Shown here: in pieces, positions 51,401 to 57,569 of the stretch
How the letters are laid out: the number at the start of each line of letters is the position of its first letter
Numbering within the stretch: position 1 is the stretch's first letter
NCBI RefSeq assembly: GCF_026898115.1
Contig: NZ_CP114036.1
Coordinates: forward strand, 9,418,001-9,482,000
DNA from: Streptomyces sp. S465
GTDB lineage: Bacteria; Actinomycetota; Actinomycetes; Streptomycetales; Streptomycetaceae
DNA length: 64,000 nt
Direction of reading: 5' to 3'
The notes under the pieces: model-generated
Database searches by the model: none
What the model was told of the DNA's origin: nothing
Seen by the model: only the letters and a program-made list of their open reading frames with translations
Program-made: the position numbers and the translations under genes

Positions 51401-54400
51401 GGGCCGGTCGCTGTTCGAGCACCGGGCGATCGTCCTCGGCCGTGACCGCGAGGAGCTGGTGTCCGGCCTCGGTGCCGTCGCGGAAGGCCGCTCCGCCGCG
51501 GGTGTGGTGCGGGGCGGGCCGGCCACGGGGCACGAGCCGGTGTTCGTCTTCTCGGGCGAGGGCTCGCAGTGGCTCGGGATGGCCCGAGGGCTGCTGGAGA
51601 GCTCGCCGGTGTTCGCGAGCCGGATGGCCGAGTGCGCGGCGGCGCTCGCGCCGTACACCGGGTGGTCGCTGCTCGCGGTCGTCCGCGGGGAGGAGGGCGC
51701 GCCGTCGGCGGAGCGCGTGGACGTCGGCCAGCCGGTGCTGTTCGCGGTGATGGTGTCGCTGGCGGCGGTGTGGGAGTCCTATGGCGTGCGCCCGGCCGCC
51801 GTCGTGGGGCACTCCCGCGGTGAGATCGCCGCCGCGTGTGTGGCCGGCGGGCTGTCGCTGCCGGACGCCGCGGCGCTGATCACGGCGCGGGCGCGGCTGC
51901 TGTACCAGGCCGGCGTGGCCGGCCAGGGCGGCATGGCCGCGGTCGAACTGCCCGAGGAACGGGTCCGCGCCCGGCTCACCGGGAACCTCGAGATAGCGGC
52001 GGTCAACGGTCCCGAGTCGGTCGTGGTCGCCGGGGAGGCCGGGGAACTGGCGGAGTTCGTGGCCGCGTGCGCCGGGGACGGCGTCCGTACCCGCCAGGTC
52101 AGTGCCGAGTACGCGTACCACTCCGCGCAGATGGAGGCCATCGGCGAGGCGTTCACCACGGTGGCGGCCTCGCTGACGGCGCGGTCGGCGACGGTGCCGT
52201 TCTACTCCACGGTCACCGGCGGGCCGCTCGACACCGCGGCGTGCGACGCCGACTACTGGTACCGCAACCTGCGCGACACCGTACGGTTCGAGGACGCCGT
52301 ACGGGCCCTGGTGGCCGCCGGGCACCGGACGTTCATCGAGGTGAGCCCGCACCCGGTGCTGACCGCCGCGGTGCAGCGGACGGCCGAGGAGATGTCCGTC
52401 ACGGTGGCGGCCTTCGGGACGCTGCGGCGCGGCGACGACGACCGGACGCGGCTGCTGACCGGCCTGGCCGAGGCCCACACCCACGGTGTGGCCGTCACCT
52501 GGGCCGAGGCGTTCACCGGCAGCGGCGCCCGGCGGGTGCCGCTGCCCACGTACGCTTTCCAGCGCCGTCGGTACTGGCTGGACGCCACGGACGGCGCGGC
52601 GGACGTTGCGTCGGCGGGCCTGGAGGCCGCTGGGCATCCGCTGCTCGGTGCGGCCGTCGCCCTCGCCGACGCGGACGGCGCCGTGGTGCTGACCGGGCGG
52701 CTGTCCCTGCGGACCCACCCGTGGCTGGCCGACCACGCGATCGGCGGTTCGGCACTGCTGCCCGGCACCGCCTTCCTCGAACTGGCCTTGCGCGCGGGCG
52801 AGGAAGCCGGCTGCGACGTGCTGGCGGAACTGACCCTCCACGCGCCGCTGGCGCTCCCGGAGACCGGCGCGGTGCAGCTGCAACTGGTGGTCGGCGCCGC
52901 CGACGACGGCCGCCGGACGGTGCAGGCGTACGCACGGCCCGAGCGCGCCGGCCGGCCCGTGGCGTCCGGGGAACAGCCGGACGGAGGGTGGACGCTGCAC
53001 GCCAGCGGCGTGCTCACCACCGAAGGCGCCGGCGTCGAAACCGGCTTCGACCTGGCGCAGTGGCCTCCGGCCGGGGCCGAGCCGGTGCTCGCCGAGGACG
53101 CCGTGGAAGAGGTGTACGAGCGGCTGGCAGGGCAGGGCTACGAGTACGGGCCCGCCTTCCGCGGCCTGCGGGCCGTTTGGCGGCAGGGCCGCGACCTGTA
53201 CGCCGAGGTCGCCCTGGACCCCGAGACCGCGGAGCAGGCGGGCCGGTTCGGTGTCCATCCTGCCCTGCTGGACGCCTCGCTGCACGTGCTCACCGTGCAT
53301 GCCCTGGAACAGGCCGACGCGGGCAGCGGGCAGGCGCTGTTGCCGTTCGTCTGGTCCGGGGTCCGGCTGCACGCGGTCGGTGCGTCGGGGCTGCGGGTGC
53401 GGGTGACACCGGAAGGGCCGGAGGCGGCGCGTATCCAGATCGCCGATGCCGACGGTGTGCCCGTGGCCTCGGTGCGGTCGCTGCTGTCCCGCCCGGTGTT
53501 CCTGGAGCGGCTGGCCGCCGCCGGGCGGAGCGGCGACGACAAGCTTTTCACGGTGCGGTGGGAGCCGGTCGCCGGCGCCGCCGTCCCGTCCGTGGAACAC
53601 CCCGCGCCGCCGGTCGCCGACTGCCGGACGCTGCCCGCCGCCCCCGCGGCGGCGGTCCGGCAGGTGCTGGAGGAGGTGCGGCGGTGGCTGGACGGGGCGG
53701 ACCCGGCTGGGCCGCCGCTGGTGGTGGTCACCCGGGGCGCGGTGAGCGCTGACCCGGAGGAGGCGGTCACGGATCTGGCGGGTGCGGCCGTGTGGGGTCT
53801 GGTGCGTTCGGCGCAGAGCGAGCATCCGGGCCGGCTGGTGCTGGTGGATGTGGATGAGGCGGCCGGTCTGGAGATCCTGCCCTCCCTGGTGCTGGCTGAG
53901 GAGAGCCAGTTGGCGGTGCGGGGTGGCCGGGTGCTGGCGGCCCGGCTGGTGCGCGCCGTGCCCGGCGAGGAGGAGGACGGGCGGCTGCCGGTGTGGTCGG
54001 CGGACGGCACGGTGCTGGTCACCGGTGGTACGGGGACGTTGGGCGGGCTGGTGGCGCGGCACTTGGTGCGGCGGTGGGGTGTGCGGCGTCTGCTGCTGCT
54101 CAGCCGCCGTGGCGCGGATGCGCCCGGCGCGGGGGAACTGGTCCGGGAGCTGACGGAGCTGGGGGCCCGGGTCGATGTGGTGGCGTGTGATGTGTCCGAC
54201 CGGCGGGCGTTGGCGGATGTGCTGTCAGGTGTGTCGTTGTCGGCGGTGGTGCACACGGCCGGTGTGCTGCGGGACGCCACGATCGCGTCGATGACGGGTG
54301 AGCAGGTCGACGAGGTGGTGCGGTCCAAGGCGGACGCGGCGTGGCATCTGCACGAGCTGACGCGGGAGATGGGCCTGTCGGCGTTCGTGCTGTTCTCCTC

Positions 54401-56048
54401 GGCCGCCGGTGTGCTCGGCAGCCCGGGGCAGGGCAACTACGCGGCGGCGAACGCCTTCCTGGACGCGCTCGCGGTGACGCGCCGGGCCCAGGGACTCCCG
54501 GCGGCCTCGCTGGCGTGGGGTCTGTGGGCCCCGGCCAGTGACATGACGGGGGAGCTGAGTGAGGCGGACCGGCAGCGCATGGCCCGTGCCGGGGTGAAGG
54601 CGATGAGCGCCGAGGAGGGGCTGGCCCTCTTGGACACCGCGTTGGAGCTCGGCGCGCCGGCCGTCCTGGCCGCCTCGTTCGACCTGGCCGCGGTGCGCGG
54701 GCGGGCGGGCGCCGGACCGGTGCCGCCCCTGCTGCGCCGCCTGGTGCGGCCCGCCCGCCGGGCGGCCTCCGCGCTGCCCGCGCGGGAGGAAGCCGACCGG
54801 ACGCGGCGGCGGCTCGCCGGGCTCCCGGCAGCCGAGCGCGAAGCGGCCCTGGTCACGGTGGTACGGGACCAGGTGGCCGTGGTGCTTGGACACGCGTCGT
54901 CCGAGGAGATCCCCGCCGAGACATCGATCCTGGAACTCGGTCTGGACTCGCTGACCGCCGTGGAGCTGCGCAACCGGCTGACGGCGGCCACGGGCGCCGA
55001 ACTGAGCCCGACGGCCGTCTTCGACCACCCCACACCGCTCGGCCTCGCCCGCTTCCTGGCCGACGGCCTCGCCGCCCCGGCGCCGGGAGGCGCGGGAACC
55101 GCGGCCGACGCATCCGGGGGCGGCCGGGCGGCGGCTCCGCTCACCGCGCTGTTCCGGCAGGCGTGCGACGCCGGCCAGCCCACTGTGGCGCTGGCCATGG
55201 CCCGGGAGTTCGCCCGGCTGCGCCCGGTGTTCGACGCCACCGGTACGGACCGGTCGGCCGGCCCCGGTACGGGGAGCGCCGCCGGTCAGGGGAGCGATCC
55301 CGCGGGCGGCCGCGGGGCGGTGCGGGTGTCGGCGCCGGTGCGGATCGCCCGCGGGAGTTCCGGTCCCGGCCCGGTGGTCGTGTGCGTCCCGTCGATCGTC
55401 GCGCTGGGCGGTGTCCAGCAGTATCTGCGGCTCGCCACCTCCTTCGAGCCCGCGCAGGACGTCCGTGTCCTGGCCAACCCCGGCTTCGCCGAGGGTGAGG
55501 CGCTGCCGGCCACCATGGAGGCGGCGGTGCAGCACCACCTCCTGTCGCTCGAACAGGACACCTCCGACGGCCCCCTGGTCCTCGTCGGCCATTCCACAGG
55601 CGGTCTGCTGGCCCAGGCCGTCGCCGCCGGTCTGGAACGCGCGGGCCGGAGGGTCACGGGCGTCGCCATGCTGGACACCTACCTGCCGGGCGACGAGGGG
55701 GGCACGGCGGTGAGCGACGGCGTGCTGGGCGCGGTGTTCGCGGGGATGGCCCGGCGGGAGAGCGACATCCTCGGGTTCACCGACGCGCGGCTGTCCGCCA
55801 TGGGCCGGTACCTGGAGCTGCTCGGGACGTGGGAGGCGCCGCGGATCTCCGTCCCCACCCTGCTCGTACGGGCCTCCGAACCGCTCGACGGCGCCCCGCC
55901 CGAGCTGATCGGTCCTGACGACTGGCAGACGTCCTGGCCGCAGCCGTACACCGTGACGCAGACACCGGGCGACCACTTCACCTTGCTGGAGGAGCATGCC
56001 GACAAGACGGCGCAGGTCGTCCTCGACTGGCTGACCGGACTCGTGTGA
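39423..56048 (+). CDS. Type I modular polyketide synthase, three modules and thioesterase
   Basis: A 5541-residue protein with M8, M9 and M10 (each KS-AT-DH-KR-ACP) followed by a thioesterase (TE). The ATG at 39423 has a GAGGAAGG ribosome site at 39405-39412 and a coiled-coil docking N-terminus (about 32 residues, including EEEKLRQYL) before the KS at 39519. The TE makes it the terminal synthase: it completes the chain and releases it as an acid or a ring. TE core is 55368-56045 with GHSTGG (nucleophile Ser 55593), Asp 55674 and His 55974 as likely triad. A 90-residue linker separates the last ACP from the TE. Stop TGA is at 56046-56048, 15 bases before a strong hairpin. Confidence 0.98.
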   Translation: MAEEEKLRQYLAAALGELKQTRQRLQKAEAAGHEPVAIVGMACRYPGGVASPEDLWRLVTEGGDAITEFPSDRGWDVDGLYDPDPESVGKSYSRHGGFLHDAADFDADFFGISPREATATDPQQRLLLETAWEALERAGVDPAGLRGSRTGVFAGLMYGDYAVRLHRAPEGFEGMLSTGSAGSVASGRVSYTFGFEGPAVTVDTACSSSLVALHLAAQALRNGECDLALAGGVTVMATPSTFVEFSRQRGLAPDGRCKSFSDDADGTGWAEGVGLLVVERLSDARRNGHQVLAVVRGSAVNQDGASNGLTAPNGPSQQRVIRQALAGARLGPGDVDVVDAHGTGTTLGDPIEAQALLATYGQDRPEDRPLWLGSVKSNIGHAQAAAGAASVIKMVMAMRHGVLPRTLHVGEPSRHVDWAAGAVSLLTEEQPWPEVDRPRRAAVSSFGISGTNAHVILEQAPAETRPASEPAEEPSAPAAAEDRPAEGAPVPWLLSARTQAALADQARRLAGSLTGLDTLDIGFSLAARTRFEHRAVVVGRDRDELLSGLAALAEGRSAAGVVRGEEVDGGPVFVFPGQGSQWVGMARGLMDGSPVFAGRMAECAAALAPHTDWSLLDVVRAADPAALERVDVVQPVLFAVMVSLAAVWESYGVRPSAVVGHSQGEIAAACVAGALSLEDAAKVVALRSRSLLRLSGQGGMVSVAASLARVEARIAALGGGLEVAVVNAPELVVVSGDPDALDALVASCETDGVRARRIAVDYASHSAHVEQLRDELAEALSGIRPVAGRVPFYSTVGDEASPGRSEGEDEPTGTTALDADYWYRNLRQPVRFDAAVEAAIQAGNELFIEVSPHPVLTGAVQQNAERLERRVAAIGTLRRAEEEPYRLLTSLAEAHAHGAAVDWTATFHGGRRVALPTYAFQHERYWLPDEPGSGDIGAVGLGALGHPLLGAAVRLADSDSVVLTGRLSLHTHPWLADHAVAGEAVFPPAAFVELALRAGDEVGCDVVEELTLRAPLVLPASGGVQVQLVIGAPAGARRSVAVYSRVESADEAQGWVQHVAGVLAAGTDTAAPSFDLSQWPPAGARPLPVDGLYERLADRGHGYGPAFQGLRAAWQRGTDLFAEVALPADTAGQAAQFGMHPALLDAALHLTTANADSATDHGTGGITLPSDWSGVRLFAVGSSVLRVRIAADGAVQLADGAGAPVAAVDSVTSRRVEVAVRGTGDSLFRLEWSPVPASAQASETPAPVVLGTDFADVEDLRQAIGAGTPAPDVVIHPAAGGTARTVLPLLQQWLTLPELAGTRLAVVTRGAVSTAPGEDVADLAAATVWGLVRSAQSEHPGRFVLVDLDEAAGLAAAFSAVGEEDQLAVRGGRVLAARLVRAVPSEDKDEDERLPVWSADGTVLVTGGTGTLGGLVARHLVRRWGVRRLLLLSRRGADAPGAGELVRELTELGARVDVVACDVSDRRALADVLSGVSLSAVVHTAGVLRDATIASMTGEQVDEVVRSKADAAWHLHELTREMGLSAFVLFSSAAGVLGSPGQGNYAAANAFLDALAASRRAQGLPGVSLAWGLWAPASEMTGDMTEADRRRMARAGFKAMSPEEGLALFDTALRLDTPAVMPASFDWSAVRRQTETVPSVLRGLIRPSRRTAAGGEGSSAFARQLLAMAEPERERFLVDLVRTEVAAVLGHAGADAVAADRAFKELGFDSLTAVELRNRLGAVTGLTLPATLVFDHPRPVAVARYLLGDLVGTADAARPELPVAAVADEPIAIVGMACRFPGGVGTPEDLWRLVADGTDVISGFPTDRGWDVDGLYDPDPEHPGTSYTREGGFLSAVADFDAAFFGISPREAAATDPQQRLLLETAWEAFERTGIDPSTLLGSRTGVFVGSNAQDYAAYVVGAPEESVGYLATGSAASVMSGRVAYTFGLEGPAVTVDTACSSSLVALHLAAQALRNGECDLALAGGVTVMTTPGLFVDFSRQKALSPDGRCKSFSDDADGTGWAEGVGLLVVERLSDARRNGHRVLAVVRGSAVNQDGASNGLTAPNGPSQQRVIRQALASGRLGPGDVDVVEAHGTGTTLGDPIEAQALLATYGQDRPEDRPLWLGSVKSNIGHAQAAAGVAGIIKMVMAMRYGRMPRTLHVGEPSRHVDWSAGAVSLLTEERAWPEVGRPRRAAVSSFGISGTNAHVVLEQGPAENADEPVEPTGDVLVPWVVSAKTESGLMGQARRLVDVASGLRPVDVGFSLATGRASFEHRAVVVGRDRDVLLAGVESVARDTAAPGVIRAAAEAGKSPVFVFSGEGAQWVGMARGLLEGSPVFAGRMAECAAALEPYVDWSLLAVVRGEEGAPSLDGVDVGQPVLFAVMVSLAAVWESYGVRPSAVVGHSRGEIAAACVAGALSLADAARLVVARGRLLVGARGAGAMVSVALSAEGVGERLSGGLEIAAVNGPASVVVAGEPAEVAGFAEACEGDGIRVRRVSDVFAFHTSQMEAIGEELAAAVAGLSPRASEVPLYSTVTGELLDTATMDAGYWRRNLREPVRFEAAVQALLGAGHGLFIEVSPHPVLTGAVEQTAEQQETSAVALGTLRRGEDDQERLLTSLAQAYVHGVDVDWAVWFEGLGARRVELPTYAFQHQRYWLGSSTQTADVVSAGLGTAGHPLLGAAVSVAEADAAVVLTGRLSLHTHAWLADHVIGGSVLLPGTAFVELALRAGDEVGCDTVEELTLYAPLVFPAAGAVQVQVVVGDVVDGRRPVGVHSRVEDGQSAAEWVQHAAGTLVAGDRAEPDFELTQWPPAGAEAVPVDDFYARLAEAGYGYGPVFQGLRAVWRRGDHVFAEVALPSDAAAQAGRFGIHPALLDAALQSMALQAFSSGEIILPFAWSGVRLHAVGGSALRVRLTRTAADAVAVAIADTAGAPVISVDTLTMREVTPEQLATASRGDDGMLGVEWVPVVHSAVQPARLVEWAEGVSFPEDTDGARAVVVDCRTATEASAGADTPRAVSAEVRRVLAAVQEWLARPETAGCPLVVVTRGAVSTAPGEDVADLAGAAVWGLVRSAQSEHPGRLFLVDADDHEYVPVVVAAALAAGEPQLAVRHGQVRAARLTRVRAAGGDERLPVWPADGTVLVTGGTGTLGGLVARHLVRRWGVRRLLLLSRRGADAPGAGLLAEELAGLGAHVDVVACDVSDRRALADVLSGVSLSAVVHTAGVVRDATVTSMTGEQVDEVLRAKADAAWHLHELTREMDLSAFVLFSSAAGVLGNPGQGNYAAANAFLDALAVTRRAQGLPAVSLGWGLWAPASDMTGELTEADRQRMARAGVKAMSAEEGLALFDTATAGSAAAVLPMRLDLSVLQRQGPDLPPLVRGLVRPSRRVAAGGAGSSDLVRRLAGLTEPERERLLVDLVRSEAAAALGHAGVEAVGAERAFNELGFDSLTAVELRNRLGAVTGLRLPATLVFDYPRPAAVARYLLGELVGAADAAGAEPAVAAVADEPIAIVGMACRYPGGVGNPDQLWQLVAGGRDVVSEFPVDRGWDLANLFHPDPDRTGTSYSRHGGFLHDAADFDAGFFGVSPREATAMDPQQRLLLETAWEAIESAGVDPASLRGTRTGVFAGVMYSDYAARLRQVPEGFEGLLSTGNAGSVASGRVAYTFGFEGPAVTVDTACSSSLVALHLAAQALRNGECSLALAGGVALMATPTTFVEFSRQRGLAPDGRCKSFSDAADGVGWSEGVGLLVVERLSDARRNGHPVLAVVRGSAVNQDGASNGLTAPNGPSQQRVIRQALAGARLDPSELDVVEGHGTGTRLGDPIEAQALLATYGQGRPEDRPLWLGSIKSNLGHTQAAAGVAGVIKMIMAMRHGVIPRSLHAGEPSRHIDWSAGAVRLLAEDQPWPEVDRPRRAAVSSFGISGTNAHVILEQPPAGGPSPDAPLLDELPPAEPVDEARTEEGPADGADVPVPWMLSARSAEALAEQARRLAEAVTGDGAPRPVDVGYSLATGRSLFEHRAIVLGRDREELVSGLGAVAEGRSAAGVVRGGPATGHEPVFVFSGEGSQWLGMARGLLESSPVFASRMAECAAALAPYTGWSLLAVVRGEEGAPSAERVDVGQPVLFAVMVSLAAVWESYGVRPAAVVGHSRGEIAAACVAGGLSLPDAAALITARARLLYQAGVAGQGGMAAVELPEERVRARLTGNLEIAAVNGPESVVVAGEAGELAEFVAACAGDGVRTRQVSAEYAYHSAQMEAIGEAFTTVAASLTARSATVPFYSTVTGGPLDTAACDADYWYRNLRDTVRFEDAVRALVAAGHRTFIEVSPHPVLTAAVQRTAEEMSVTVAAFGTLRRGDDDRTRLLTGLAEAHTHGVAVTWAEAFTGSGARRVPLPTYAFQRRRYWLDATDGAADVASAGLEAAGHPLLGAAVALADADGAVVLTGRLSLRTHPWLADHAIGGSALLPGTAFLELALRAGEEAGCDVLAELTLHAPLALPETGAVQLQLVVGAADDGRRTVQAYARPERAGRPVASGEQPDGGWTLHASGVLTTEGAGVETGFDLAQWPPAGAEPVLAEDAVEEVYERLAGQGYEYGPAFRGLRAVWRQGRDLYAEVALDPETAEQAGRFGVHPALLDASLHVLTVHALEQADAGSGQALLPFVWSGVRLHAVGASGLRVRVTPEGPEAARIQIADADGVPVASVRSLLSRPVFLERLAAAGRSGDDKLFTVRWEPVAGAAVPSVEHPAPPVADCRTLPAAPAAAVRQVLEEVRRWLDGADPAGPPLVVVTRGAVSADPEEAVTDLAGAAVWGLVRSAQSEHPGRLVLVDVDEAAGLEILPSLVLAEESQLAVRGGRVLAARLVRAVPGEEEDGRLPVWSADGTVLVTGGTGTLGGLVARHLVRRWGVRRLLLLSRRGADAPGAGELVRELTELGARVDVVACDVSDRRALADVLSGVSLSAVVHTAGVLRDATIASMTGEQVDEVVRSKADAAWHLHELTREMGLSAFVLFSSAAGVLGSPGQGNYAAANAFLDALAVTRRAQGLPAASLAWGLWAPASDMTGELSEADRQRMARAGVKAMSAEEGLALLDTALELGAPAVLAASFDLAAVRGRAGAGPVPPLLRRLVRPARRAASALPAREEADRTRRRLAGLPAAEREAALVTVVRDQVAVVLGHASSEEIPAETSILELGLDSLTAVELRNRLTAATGAELSPTAVFDHPTPLGLARFLADGLAAPAPGGAGTAADASGGGRAAAPLTALFRQACDAGQPTVALAMAREFARLRPVFDATGTDRSAGPGTGSAAGQGSDPAGGRGAVRVSAPVRIARGSSGPGPVVVCVPSIVALGGVQQYLRLATSFEPAQDVRVLANPGFAEGEALPATMEAAVQHHLLSLEQDTSDGPLVLVGHSTGGLLAQAVAAGLERAGRRVTGVAMLDTYLPGDEGGTAVSDGVLGAVFAGMARRESDILGFTDARLSAMGRYLELLGTWEAPRISVPTLLVRASEPLDGAPPELIGPDDWQTSWPQPYTVTQTPGDHFTLLEEHADKTAQVVLDWLTGLV
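39519..44680 (+). other. Module M8: KS-AT(methylmalonyl)-DH-KR-ACP
   Basis: KS 39519-40796 (Cys 40038) has loop MYGDYA at 39891. AT 41133-42203 has GHSQGE (Ser 41406) and YASH (41706-41717), the standard methylmalonyl-CoA signature and the only one in the window. An acidic insertion of about 14 residues lies near 41811-41870. DH 42258 to about 43070 has His 42354 and Asp 42855, with the unusual VFPPAA after the motif. KR from 43620 reads VLRDA (third Asp kept); Tyr 44055. ACP serine is 44550. Predicted outcome is an alpha-methyl alkene. Confidence 0.93.
43609..44088 (+). repeat. KR repeat, copy in M8
   Basis: Encodes the NADPH-binding and active-site part of KR8. It matches 53992-54471 (offset 10383) with only a few substitutions. 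KR9 (from 48780) is a more diverged relative. Confidence 0.94.
44724..49845 (+). other. Module M9: KS-AT(FAFH class)-DH-KR-ACP
   Basis: KS 44724-46001 (Cys 45243) has a distinct loop GSNAQDYA at 45090. AT 46305-47342 has GHSRGE (Ser 46581) and FAFH (46872-46883) and is nearly the same as AT3 at nucleotide level. DH 47397 to about 48210 is intact (His 47496, Asp 47994). KR from 48780 reads VVRDA and has Tyr 49215. ACP serine is 49710. Confidence 0.92.
45641..47242 (+). repeat. KS-AT repeat, copy in M9
   Basis: Partner of 12909-14510 in a different gene, 32.7 kb away. Such identity between two proteins points to recent gene conversion or segmental copying. Confidence 0.93.
49884..56045 (+). 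other. Module M10: KS-AT(GHSRGE/YAYH)-DH-KR-ACP-TE
   Basis: KS 49884-51161 (Cys 50403) has loop MYSDYA at 50256 and reads EGHGTGT where others read EAHGTGT. AT 51537-52580 has GHSRGE (Ser 51813) and YAYH (52110-52121); codon use is ordinary here, unlike the FAFH copies. DH 52635 to about 53490 is intact (His 52734, Asp 53271). KR from 54003 is a near copy of KR8 (VLRDA, Tyr 54438). ACP serine is 54948. The TE (55368-56045) releases the chain. Confidence 0.93.
53992..54471 (+). repeat. KR repeat, copy in M10
   Basis: Partner of 43609-44088; the match ends abruptly where the sequence switches to that of KR9 (the stretch encoding LAVTRRAQGLP), giving a mosaic KR. Confidence 0.94.
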
Positions 56049-56063
56049 CGGTCTGACCAGCGA

Positions 56064-56098
56064 ACCGGCCGCGCGGAGAATCATCCCGCGCGGCCGGT
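56064..56098 (+). terminator. Hairpin terminator after the PKS operon
   Basis: Arms ACCGGCCGCGCGG (56064-56076) and CCGCGCGGCCGGT (56086-56098) pair perfectly over 13 bp with a 9-base loop. It starts 15 bases after the PKS stop codon. No long T run follows, which is common for actinomycete terminators. Confidence 0.85.
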
Positions 56099-56124
56099 CC
56101 GTTTCCGCGGAGAGGTCCGGTCAG

Positions 56125-56625
56125 GTGCGGCTGCCCGTAGCGCTCCGGCACGGCTTCACCGGCCCGGGCACGCTGCTCACTTGGCATCGCCGTCTGGTGC
56201 GCTGGAAGTGGCACCATGCGCCGGTCAGGCCCGGCCGACCACCGTTGCCGGAAGAGACAGTGGCGCTCATCCAGCGCCTGGCAAGGGAGAATCCGACCTG
56301 GGGGTACGTCAGGATCCAGGGTGAGCTGCGTCGGCTTGGTCATCGGGTCGCCGCCGCTCCGGTCTACCCGCCCGCGCCGCAGCGAGCATCCCAGCAGACG
56401 TGGCGCTCATTCCTCCGCGCTCAGGCCCACACCCTGCTTGCCTGCGACGTCATGCACGTGGAGACCGTCTTCCTCAAGCGCCTCTGCGTCTTCTTCGTCA
56501 TGGAGATCTTGGCCTCGGTCGCCTCGCTCTGCCGGGCGTTCGCCGAAGCCGAGAACGCTGCGGCGGACGACAGCCTGCCGCTGCGACCCAAACCCGTCCG
56601 CATCCCCAGCCAGGGGACCCGCTGA
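56125..56625 (+). pseudogene. Degraded integrase-core transposase remnant (IS3-like)
   Basis: An open stretch of 166 residues resembling actinobacterial transposases with an integrase core. Recognisable pieces are GTLLTWHRRLVRWKW, ARENPTWGYVRIQGELRRLG, and a catalytic-core start with ACDVMHVETVFLKRL and VFFVMEI. The usual N-terminal part is missing. About a dozen residues are lost between GHRVAAA and PPAPQRAS. After FFVMEI (about 56510) the sequence no longer follows the family, so only the first Asp of the DDE triad remains. It cannot be active. No terminal inverted repeats or target duplication were found. It marks the right flank of the PKS operon as a site of past insertion. The family assignment is from memory of typical sequences. 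Confidence 0.75.
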
Positions 56626-56696
56626 CCCCCGAGGAGATCGCCTGGGACTGGCGGTGGTGTGCGTGGGGTGGTGAGGTTTTCGCCGTCCTGGGTCGC

Positions 56697-57569
56697 TTAG
56701 CGGGCTCCCGCAGGGGCTCGGAGCTGTTCGGCCAGCCGCTGGAGTTCGGCCGCCGTGGCAGGCGAGGGGTCGTTGAGTCCGCTGTGCACGGCCGTCGGGC
56801 TCTTCAGGAAGCGCCGGAGCACGGCCACCAGGAGCCCTTGCGGCAGAGCCCGCAACGCGGCGAACGCGCGAGGTACCGGCGGCGTCTCCATCGCGGCGAG
56901 GTTCTGCCGCATGAGGTGGAGCATGCCGCGGACCGCGTCCGGGGCGTCGGCCAGCACCGCCGGGCCGCCCGCCGCGTGTACCGCCTGCCCGAGCGGGACC
57001 TCGAACGCGGCGTGCGTCCTGAGCCAGGCAGCCATCCGCGGCTCGGCCTTGGCGTTGATCCCGGCGGTACGGAACGTCTCCACGATCCGTACCAGCCGCG
57101 GGGTGGTACGGCCGTCGGGCTCGCCGATCGGCATCGCGACCCGGCGGGTGATGAAATTGCTCTTGCGGTAGCGGACCACGTCGCCGTCCATCGTGCCGCC
57201 AGTCGCGGGGAAGCCGAGCAGCACCCGCTCGTGGCCGATCACCGCACCCAGCGTCTTTGGGCCGGCTGCCCAGTTGAGCAGGAACAGCACGTCACCTTGG
57301 ACACCAGCGAGTGATTCCAGCACCGCATCCACCTGGTGGGTGCGGACGAAGACGGTGATCAGGTCGTATCCGCCGTCCGGGTGCTCGATCACCGGTACCG
57401 GCACCCGCTTGACAGCTGGGCCGTCTTCCTCGGCGAGCTGCACTCCCTGCCGGCGCAGGGCGGTCAGGCGCTCGCCCCGGGCGAGGAGCGAGACGTCGTG
57501 GCCGGCCTCGTGCATGCGGGCGGCGAACAGGCTGCCGCAAACCCCGGCGCCGTACACGAGCAGCTTCAT
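56697..57569 (-). CDS. ApbA/PanE-family (ketopantoate reductase-like) NADP oxidoreductase
   Basis: 290 residues. The N-terminus MKLLVYGAGVCGSLFAARM contains the GxGxxG nucleotide-binding motif followed by LLARG, as in ketopantoate reductases. The family reduces a 2-oxo acid with NADPH in the cytoplasm, but the catalytic Lys-Asn region of true PanE (Lys in LWRKLAVN-like sequence) is not evident here; the matching stretch reads AAWLRTHAAFEVPL. It is therefore probably a paralogue with another substrate rather than pantothenate biosynthesis. The ATG at 57569 is preceded on its own strand by AGAGGG with a 5-base spacer. It is transcribed divergently from the TetR gene, with 70 bases between starts, so it is a likely target of that regulator. 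The stop TAA (56697-56699) lies close to the transposase remnant. Confidence 0.85.
   Translation of the reverse strand: MKLLVYGAGVCGSLFAARMHEAGHDVSLLARGERLTALRRQGVQLAEEDGPAVKRVPVPVIEHPDGGYDLITVFVRTHQVDAVLESLAGVQGDVLFLLNWAAGPKTLGAVIGHERVLLGFPATGGTMDGDVVRYRKSNFITRRVAMPIGEPDGRTTPRLVRIVETFRTAGINAKAEPRMAAWLRTHAAFEVPLGQAVHAAGGPAVLADAPDAVRGMLHLMRQNLAAMETPPVPRAFAALRALPQGLLVAVLRRFLKSPTAVHSGLNDPSPATAAELQRLAEQLRAPAGAR

Noticed and set aside
56400..57314. A + strand gene across the transposase remnant and the reductase
   Set aside because: It is antisense to the reductase, Arg-rich and without motifs. The reductase on the minus strand has clear homology and a ribosome site.
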